Assembly: GCA_023473795.1 (NCBI GenBank)
Contig: JAMCYS010000015.1
Span: forward strand, 23,183-87,182
Direction: 5' to 3'
Length of the DNA: 64,000 bases
Source of the DNA: Chloroflexota bacterium
Lineage (GTDB): Bacteria; Chloroflexota; UBA6077; FW602-bin22; JAMCYS01
The position numbers and the translations under genes are program-made. Position 1 is the stretch's first letter; each line of letters opens with the position of its first letter. Positions 58,664 through 64,000 of the stretch are shown here, one piece after another. A model generated the notes under the pieces. It saw only the letters and a list, made by a program, of their open reading frames with translations, searched no databases and was not told where the DNA came from.

Positions 58664-59449
58664 ATGACCGAAACGGCAGGCAGCGCCCTGAAGATCGCTC
58701 TGAAGGCAGGCAAGTCGATCGTCGGCAGCTTCGTCACCCTGCCGGCGGCAGGCGTGGCGGAAGTGATGGCCCTGGCCGGCTTCGACTTCCTGGTGATCGA
58801 TACCGAGCACGGCCCTTTCGGCGTCGAGACGGCGGAGAACCTGGTGCGCGGGGCCCAGATAGGTGGAGTACCCTCAATCGTGCGCGTACCGGATTCCCAG
58901 CCGGCGACCATTCTGAAGGCGCTGGATATCGGCGCCGCGGGGGTGCAGGTGCCGCTCGTCAACACCGCGGAGGATGCGCGACGGGTGGTTTGGTCCGCCA
59001 AGTACCACCCCGAGGGCGGCAGGGGCATGGCCCTGATGCGCTCCTCGCGCTACACCGCCAGCCAGCCCGCCACCTACTTCGCGCGGGCCAACGCCGAGAC
59101 CTTCGTCGTCGCGCACTGCGAGACCATGGAAGCCGTGAACAACCTGCCGGAAATCCTGGCCGTCCCCGGCATCGACGTCGTCTTTGTCGGCCCCTATGAC
59201 CTCTCCCAATCGCTGGGGGCGCCCGGGCAGGTCAATCTACCGGAGGTGCAGGCGGCCGTCAACCGGGCCCTCGCGACGATAATCTCCTCGCCGGTGGCGG
59301 CTGGCAGCCACGCGCTCAGCCCAGCCCACGCCCGCCTCCTGATCCAAAAGGGGGTCAAGTACGTCACGCTGGGCATGGACTTCGGCTACCTGCTGAGTGC
59401 CTGCCGCAACGACCTGATCGACGCCCGTCGGCCCGAGGGGGAGAAATAA
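58664..59449 (+). CDS. HpcH/HpaI-family class II aldolase
   Basis: 261 aa. SIVGSFVTLPAAGVAEVMALAGFDFLVIDTEHGPFG (metal and substrate loop), RVPDSQPATILKALDIGAAGVQVPLVNTAEDAR, KYHPEGGRGMALMR, HCETMEAVNNLPEIL and FVGPYDLSQSLG. Cleaves 2-keto-3-deoxy/4-hydroxy-2-oxo acids to pyruvate and an aldehyde using a divalent metal, as in aromatic or sugar-acid breakdown. No pathway partner adjacent. Confidence 0.92.
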   Translation: MTETAGSALKIALKAGKSIVGSFVTLPAAGVAEVMALAGFDFLVIDTEHGPFGVETAENLVRGAQIGGVPSIVRVPDSQPATILKALDIGAAGVQVPLVNTAEDARRVVWSAKYHPEGGRGMALMRSSRYTASQPATYFARANAETFVVAHCETMEAVNNLPEILAVPGIDVVFVGPYDLSQSLGAPGQVNLPEVQAAVNRALATIISSPVAAGSHALSPAHARLLIQKGVKYVTLGMDFGYLLSACRNDLIDARRPEGEK

Positions 59450-59481
59450 ATCGCTCCGGGGACAATGGCTGGCACCGCGCG

Positions 59482-59676
59482 TCAGTTGTCGGTGTAGTTC
59501 TCCCCCAGGATGCGCGGCAGACAGGCCTTACAGACCGGGCAGACCGTGTCGTCGCGGGCGACGACGGCCACCACCGGCTGACGACTATCTCGTGGGTCGT
59601 GGCGCGGATCGCGGCACTCAGCAAAATCCAGCTCGGGATAGCGCCGCCTGGCCGAGCTCAAACGTAGGACTCCCAT
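59482..59676 (-). CDS. Small CxxC protein coupled to the lipoate ligase-like gene
   Basis: 64 aa; ATG 59676 overlaps the preceding stop (ATGA). N-terminal basic part (LRLSSARRRYPELDF) and a CPVCKAC cluster near residue 46, which might bind zinc or a metal cluster. No family recognised. Tight coupling argues that it is a real gene. Confidence 0.6.
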   Translation of the reverse strand: MGVLRLSSARRRYPELDFAECRDPRHDPRDSRQPVVAVVARDDTVCPVCKACLPRILGENYTDN

Positions 59677-60443
59677 CAGCTACCTCTCCCAGCGGTCAGG
59701 CACCCGCGCCAAAATGCGTCGGCTGTCGCTTGCCGCCCCAGGGCCAGCGCCGCCGCCACCAGCGCCTCCAGCAGGCGCTCGGGCGTAGCCGTCGGGGCCT
59801 GGGCGCGCACCGTCGTCAAGAAATCGCGGTGCTGGCGTCCCGCCCGGTAGTCCGGCTCGCGCGGGGGGTGGCGCAGGCAGGCCTCCAATAGATCCATGTC
59901 GATGTCGTAGAGCACGGTTCCATGCAGCAGCAGACCTCCCCGCCGGCGAGCCTGGGCATTGCCTGAGACCTTGCGCTCGCCGATAGCCACGTCCGAGGTG
60001 CCGCGCATCTGGGCGGTCAGGCCGAGGCGAGCCAAAGCCTCGACCAGCAACAGCGCCCCCGCCACGAAGGCCGCCTTCACGTCCAGTCCAGACGCCAGGG
60101 GGGCCGTGAGGGAATAGTTGAGCACACCCGCGGTCTGCAGTACCGCACCGCCACCCGAGCGGCGCCGGACGATCGCGACGCCCAACCGCTCGCAGGCCGG
60201 CAGGTCGGCCACCACCTCGGGCTTCTCCGAGTTGCCGATGACGACCGTCGGACGGTCGCCCCACCAGAGACGCAAGACGCTGCGGTCCTGCGCCCCGGCC
60301 GCCTCCACCAGCATCTCGTCCACGGCCAGGTTGATGCCCACCGAGGCAGGCGGCGCGATGATCACTTCGGCGGCGGCGAAGAGGCGTAATGCAGCCAGGC
60401 CGGCCAGCTGGCTCGTCCGTGCTGGCTGCTCGATCTCGGCCAT
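59676..60443 (-). CDS. Lipoate-protein ligase A family (BPL/LplA/LipB) protein
   Basis: 255 aa from ATG 60443 (GGGGAGGCG upstream). Core motifs: NLAVDEMLVEAA, LRLWWGDRPTVVIGN, VAIVRRRSGGGAVLQTAGVLNYSL, catalytic Lys in GERKVSGNAQARRR and LLHGTVLYDIDM. Attaches lipoate or octanoate to carrier proteins; the missing C-terminal adenylation-assisting domain suggests an octanoyl- or lipoyl-transferase-like member (LipM/LplA-N). Confidence 0.88.
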   Translation of the reverse strand: MAEIEQPARTSQLAGLAALRLFAAAEVIIAPPASVGINLAVDEMLVEAAGAQDRSVLRLWWGDRPTVVIGNSEKPEVVADLPACERLGVAIVRRRSGGGAVLQTAGVLNYSLTAPLASGLDVKAAFVAGALLLVEALARLGLTAQMRGTSDVAIGERKVSGNAQARRRGGLLLHGTVLYDIDMDLLEACLRHPPREPDYRAGRQHRDFLTTVRAQAPTATPERLLEALVAAALALGRQATADAFWRGCLTAGRGS

Positions 60444-60605
60444 CGCCTCCCCTTGGCGCACTGCCGCGCCACCTGCGCCCAAGATAGCGCGAGCTGCGCC
60501 TCTCTGTCAACGTCGCCGCGCCGAGCGGAGGACCCCAGCACCGTCGGCAGGAGACGATGGAGCAGCTTAGTCGTTTGGATGACCATAGTCAATATGAGCT
60601 AGGTA

Positions 60606-60634
60606 TTGACGACTAGTCGCCCCGGCATTACAAT
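60606..60634 (+). promoter_or_regulatory. Promoter of the nine-haem cytochrome gene
   Basis: TTGACG - 17 nt - TACAAT, 72 nt before the ATG; same pattern as 11906 and 19569. Confidence 0.7.
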
Positions 60635-60705
60635 ACTGACCGCTTGCAGGCGTGGGTGCCGGCCGACGGGGCGCTCGCGTAGCTGATGGAAGACGGAGGT
60701 ACGAC

Positions 60706-62532
60706 ATGCCGGATAGCGACCACAGCGGCGACCCTCGGCGGCGCAGCCTGATCTACAATCCAACCACCTATGCTGGCGCCGTCCTCGCCGTGATCAGCGC
60801 CATCCTCATCGCATCGCTCTTTCTGATCGCCTGGAACAGCCCCACGGGCAGCCCCTACTTGGGCATTATCACCTACCTGGTGCTGCCGGCGTTTCTGGTG
60901 ATCGGCCTGTTGTTGATCCCGCTGGGCATGGGCATTGAGAATCGGCGCCGCCGCCGGTTGGCCGCCGCGACGCCTGAGGCACCGCCGCCGTTCCCGCGCA
61001 TCGACCTCAACCAGCCCAGGCAGCAGCTGTATTTCGGCGTCTTCGCCATCGGTTCCTTGGTCGCCATCGCCCTGCTGGGCACGGCCGCTTATCAGTCCTA
61101 CAACTTCATGGACTCGACCACGTTCTGCGGGCAAACCTGCCACACGGTGATGCAGCCCGAGTACACCGCCTACCTCGACTCGCCCCACGCGAGGGTTACT
61201 TGCACGGCCTGCCACATCGGGCCGGGCGCCTCTTGGTACGTGCGCTCCAAAGCCTCGGGCGTTTACCAGGTCTACGCGACCATCGCCAACGTCTACCCAC
61301 GACCCATAACGACGCCTATCGAGAATCTACGCCCCGCTCGCGAGACCTGCGAGAAGTGTCACTGGCCGGCCAAGTTCTACGGCGATACCCTCGTCAGCCA
61401 CACTAGCTACAGCATGGACCAGAGCAACACCCCCCAGACGATCTCCCTCATAGTGAAGACCGGCGGCACTAGCGAACAGACGGGCGTCAGCACCGGCGTG
61501 CACTGGCACATCGACACGAACAACGTGGTTCGCTACGTGGCGACCGACGATAAGAGGCAGGACATCGCCTGGGTGTCCTACCAGCAGCCGGGGGGGCCCG
61601 AGATCCAGTATTTCGACACCGCCAACAAGCTGAGCCCGCAAGATCTAACCAAGTACCAGACGCGCGTGATGGACTGCATCGACTGCCACAACCGGCCGAC
61701 CCATATCTTCTACTCGCCCGACGAGGCGGTGGACCGGGAAATGGCGGCGGGCCGCATGGACCCCGGCCTGCCCTTTGCCAAGAAAACGGGCGTCGAACTG
61801 ATTACCAAGCAGTACCCGAACCAGAAGGCCGCGACCGCCGCCATAACCGCGGCCTGGGACAAGTTCTATCAAGACAACTACCCGCAGGTGAACGCCAGCA
61901 AGGGGGCGGCGGTGCGAGGCAGCGGTCTATCCCTGGCCGATGCCTACACGCGCAACGTCTTCCCCCAGATGAACGTCACCTGGGGTACCTACCTAAACAA
62001 TCTCGGCCACCAGAGCTCGGCCGGCTGCTTCCGCTGCCACGACGGCAAACACGTGAGCCAAGACGGTAGGACGATCCCCAACAACTGTAACCTGTGCCAC
62101 TCCCAGCCCGTGGCCGGAGCGCCAACGGGCATCACGACGGCCGCGACACAAGTCACGCCGACGGCTCAACCGTCGCCCCAGCCCACGGCTCAGCCTACCA
62201 GCGCGCCCACGCAGCAACCGACCGCACAGCCAACTCAGCAGGCGACAGCGCAGGCCACGGCCGCGCCCCAGGCGACCGCGGCGACCACCAAGCCCACGGC
62301 AGCACCGACCGCCGCGCCGACGCAGGCGCCGGCGGCTACGCCCGCCCCGGTGGCTCGCGGCGGCGGGCTGCACAACGCGGCCACACACTCGGTGACGCCC
62401 TGTTCGACCTGCCACAAAGGCACGCCCGGACAGGACCCCAAGCCGGGGCGCGACCAGTGCACGACCTGCCACACGGACCGGGCCAACCACAACCCGGGCA
62501 TCCCCTGCTACACCTGCCACAGCTTTAAGTAA
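60706..62532 (+). CDS. Membrane-anchored NapC/NirT-type multihaem cytochrome c (nine haem sites)
   Basis: 608 aa from ATG 60706 (GGAGG 6 nt upstream). Two N-terminal helices, a basic loop (ENRRRRRLA), and a third helix (GVFAIGSLVAIALLGTAAY). Then haem sites CGQTCH (CX3CH), CTACH, CEKCH, CIDCH, CFRCH and CNLCH. A long Thr/Gln/Pro linker follows (residues 485-565), and a tail module with CSTCH, CTTCH and CYTCH. The first part (PEYTAYLDSPHARVTCTACHIGPGAS) is NapC/NrfH-like. Likely takes electrons from menaquinol to periplasmic or extracellular acceptors. Monocistronic, with strong promoter and terminator. Confidence 0.92.
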   Translation: MPDSDHSGDPRRRSLIYNPTTYAGAVLAVISAILIASLFLIAWNSPTGSPYLGIITYLVLPAFLVIGLLLIPLGMGIENRRRRRLAAATPEAPPPFPRIDLNQPRQQLYFGVFAIGSLVAIALLGTAAYQSYNFMDSTTFCGQTCHTVMQPEYTAYLDSPHARVTCTACHIGPGASWYVRSKASGVYQVYATIANVYPRPITTPIENLRPARETCEKCHWPAKFYGDTLVSHTSYSMDQSNTPQTISLIVKTGGTSEQTGVSTGVHWHIDTNNVVRYVATDDKRQDIAWVSYQQPGGPEIQYFDTANKLSPQDLTKYQTRVMDCIDCHNRPTHIFYSPDEAVDREMAAGRMDPGLPFAKKTGVELITKQYPNQKAATAAITAAWDKFYQDNYPQVNASKGAAVRGSGLSLADAYTRNVFPQMNVTWGTYLNNLGHQSSAGCFRCHDGKHVSQDGRTIPNNCNLCHSQPVAGAPTGITTAATQVTPTAQPSPQPTAQPTSAPTQQPTAQPTQQATAQATAAPQATAATTKPTAAPTAAPTQAPAATPAPVARGGGLHNAATHSVTPCSTCHKGTPGQDPKPGRDQCTTCHTDRANHNPGIPCYTCHSFK

Positions 62533-62540
62533 GCGAAGTG

Positions 62541-62572
62541 CAAACCAGAGCCGCACGTGCGGCTCTGGTTTG
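62541..62572 (+). terminator. Terminator of the nine-haem cytochrome gene
   Basis: CAAACCAGAGCCGCAC / GTGCGGCTCTGGTTTG, 16 + 16 nt perfect palindrome 8 nt after the stop, tail TTTGTC. Confidence 0.8.
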
Positions 62573-62591
62573 TCGGTGGCCACTCACGGCA

Positions 62592-62621
62592 AGAGGGGCG
62601 AGAATGAAGTCCCGCCCCTCT
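62592..62621 (-). terminator. Terminator of the ABC-2 exporter operon
   Basis: AGAGGGGCG / CGCCCCTCT, 9 bp, 12-nt loop, about 50 nt past the minus-strand permease stop. Confidence 0.5.
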
Positions 62622-62672
62622 GATTTTGGCGCCTGCCCTCTCTCCCAGCCGACAGAAGCGGCCCCCCCCCCG

Positions 62673-63416
62673 CTAGCTGAGTAGCCTCTCGAAGGTCAAC
62701 CAGCGCAGGGAGAAGGCGATGGCAGCCGCCGTCAACAGCAAGAGGAACGCCCCCAGTGCCAGCGGCGCCACGACCGGCGGCAGGACGAAGATGAAACCCA
62801 TCGCTATCAGGATGAACGGCCCCACCAGGGCGCCGAGCACATTGTTGGCGGTGCGGAAGTCTTTGGCCAGCAGCCCCACCAGCAGGGCGCCGGCCGTGGA
62901 GTAGGCGAGGGACGCCACCAGTAGCCAAAGCAGCAGCAGCGCGTCGCCGAAACTGCCGAGGCCGAAGTAGATCATCACCGCCGAGTCGATTATGAGTAGC
63001 GGCACGGTGATGGCGACGCCCACGGCCAGCACGGCGCCCAGCTTGGCGGTAATGATGTCCCTAACCGAAACCGGCAGGGCCACCAGCAGCTCCAGGGTGC
63101 GCCGCTCCCGTTCGGCGATGATCGTGTAAGTGGCCAGCAGCGAAGGCAGCATCAGGCCCGAAATCATGATCATGAACGGCAGCAGGAAGCCTGTGAGCAT
63201 CTGCTTGGTGTCCTTCATGCTGGACATGCCAGGCGGGAGATTGACCCCGACGGGCATATTGGTGGCGTTCGGGTTGTTGCCCATCGTCACGATGTTGAGC
63301 AAGGGTATGCCCAGACAGAAGGCCAATGGCAACAGCACCGCGCTCAGAACCGCGCCCCGCTTGCGCGGCAGCTGGCGGAATTCCTTGACCAGCAAAGCAG
63401 CCACGTTTTGGTTCAT
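62673..63416 (-). CDS. ABC-2 type transporter permease (NatB-like)
   Basis: 247 aa from ATG 63416, overlapping the ATPase stop by 4 nt. Starts VAALLVKEFRQLPRKRGAVLSAVLLPLAF, extracytoplasmic loop with PPGMSSMKDTKQML. Then FMIMISGLMLPSLLATYTIIAERERRTLELLVALPVSVRDIITAKLGAVL (the typical EKE-like coupling segment) and four more helices. Exporter with the upstream ATPase; resembles NatAB Na+ exporters or Cu-processing NosY types; substrate unknown. Confidence 0.88.
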   Translation of the reverse strand: MNQNVAALLVKEFRQLPRKRGAVLSAVLLPLAFCLGIPLLNIVTMGNNPNATNMPVGVNLPPGMSSMKDTKQMLTGFLLPFMIMISGLMLPSLLATYTIIAERERRTLELLVALPVSVRDIITAKLGAVLAVGVAITVPLLIIDSAVMIYFGLGSFGDALLLLWLLVASLAYSTAGALLVGLLAKDFRTANNVLGALVGPFILIAMGFIFVLPPVVAPLALGAFLLLLTAAAIAFSLRWLTFERLLS

Positions 63417-64000
63417 CGCGCTCCTCCCTCGACAATCTCCACGAACAGGTCCTCCAGGCTGGCTTCCGCCACGCGGCACTCATAGATGTCCAGGCCCGCG
63501 CCAAGCAGTCTGCGCAGCAGGCCAGGAATCTCGGCCTGCGGGTTGGGCACAGTCCCCGCGTCCGCCGATTGGTATTGGCGCGGGGACATCGTCAGCCAGC
63601 AGCCGCCGTTCTCGACCTCTGCTTTCAGCCCGAGGTCCTGCAAACCCGCCGCCAGTGCCTGGCCGCCCTGGCGCGCCTCCAGGTGCACGCGAACGGGGAA
63701 GCGGTGGCGCAGGCTCTCGATATTCTCGTGGAGAAGCACTTCGCCCTTGCGAATGATCACCACGTTCTGACACAAGTCCTCTGCTTCCGCCAGATTGTGG
63801 GTGCAGAGAAGTACCGTGCGACCGCCGAGCACGTCGCGCAGGTAGCCCCGCACCTCGCGCGCGGCCAGCGGGTCGAGGCCGACGGTCGGCTCGTCCAGCA
63901 ACAGCACCTCCGGCTCGGCGAGCAGCGCCGCCGCCAGGGAGACCCGGCGCTGGAAGCCACCGGAGAGCTGGGCCAGTGGGCGGTCGAGGTACGGGCCGAG
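63413..64000 (-). CDS. ABC transporter ATP-binding protein (5' part outside window)
   Basis: The frame is open to the window edge (196 codons), so the 164-aa track start is not real. Visible: signature AQLSGGFQRRVSLAAALL, Walker B EVLLLDEPTVGLDPLA, H-loop VLLCTHNLAEAEDL, and a C-terminal domain ending VEASLEDLF-like (VAEASLEDLFVEIVEGG). Walker A lies off the window. CcmA/NatA type with the permease downstream. Confidence 0.92.
   Translation of the reverse strand, partial: LGPYLDRPLAQLSGGFQRRVSLAAALLAEPEVLLLDEPTVGLDPLAAREVRGYLRDVLGGRTVLLCTHNLAEAEDLCQNVVIIRKGEVLLHENIESLRHRFPVRVHLEARQGGQALAAGLQDLGLKAEVENGGCWLTMSPRQYQSADAGTVPNPQAEIPGLLRRLLGAGLDIYECRVAEASLEDLFVEIVEGGAR

Noticed and set aside
59592-60570. 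Plus-strand ORFs opposite the lipoate ligase-like gene
   Set aside because: Antisense to a protein with intact family motifs and low-complexity in composition.
1-64000. CRISPR array, tRNA, rRNA, prophage or transposase
   Set aside because: No regularly spaced repeats, tRNA T-loop-like segments or recognisable mobile-element proteins were found by eye.

Overview
The window is 64 kb of GC-rich bacterial chromosome (my estimate is about 65% GC). It looks like an environmental, probably uncultured member of the Chloroflexota. That placement is inference from gene content: an Alternative-Complex-III-like cluster, two cytochrome bc-type clusters, a pyruvate-synthase-family oxidoreductase in a TCA operon, Thr/Pro-rich secreted lipoproteins, KGG stress proteins and frequent TTG/GTG starts. 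No tRNA, rRNA, CRISPR array, transposase or prophage gene was recognised.

Layout. 1-4.4 kb: a truncated membrane protein, a secreted protein with a paralogue at 40 kb, a degenerate response regulator, and a superoxide dismutase/peroxiredoxin pair. The peroxiredoxin frame is interrupted only by an in-frame TGA exactly where the catalytic Cys belongs, with a good hairpin just downstream; I annotate it as a probable selenoprotein. 4.4-10 kb: a branched-chain amino-acid-type ABC importer whose second permease and both ATPases are one fused polypeptide. 10-13.4 kb: LarA-like protein, GIY-YIG protein, redox Cys-rich protein and SDR dehydrogenase. 13.4-19.3 kb: a minus-strand operon sucC-sucD-korD-icd-korA-korB-korC covering isocitrate to succinate. 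19.6-20.5 kb: a hotdog thioesterase and a QueG-like remnant.

20.8-29.8 kb is the first respiratory block: actA-B1-B2-C-D-E (ACIII-like), a cytochrome c, then Rieske, cytochrome b and a subunit IV-dihaem c fusion. A 1,058-bp tandem duplication (29.5-31.6 kb) has copied the tail of that fusion and most of a metallo-beta-lactamase gene. 32-41 kb holds a BMP-type lipoprotein, a ThiF-like enzyme, three KGG mini-genes around an ATP-grasp ligase, Maf, an RlmD-like methyltransferase, FtsH and a LysM protein.

41.4-47.1 kb is a second, unusual respiratory block: two CydA-like (cytochrome bd-type) membrane proteins flanking a Rieske protein and a one-piece cytochrome b that lacks the PEWY motif, with a lipoprotein cytochrome c. 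The remainder has a lipoprotein/response-regulator pair, glycosyltransferases plus a HIT protein, a candidate small RNA, a C39-like peptidase, homocysteine methyltransferase, a two-component system with PdxA, a frameshifted ABC ATPase with its permease, an HpcH-type aldolase, a lipoate ligase-like protein, a nine-haem NapC-type cytochrome, and part of another ABC-2 exporter. Together the genes describe a flexible electron-transport chain (two or three quinol-oxidising complexes and many c-type cytochromes) linked to a ferredoxin-using TCA branch and oxygen defence.
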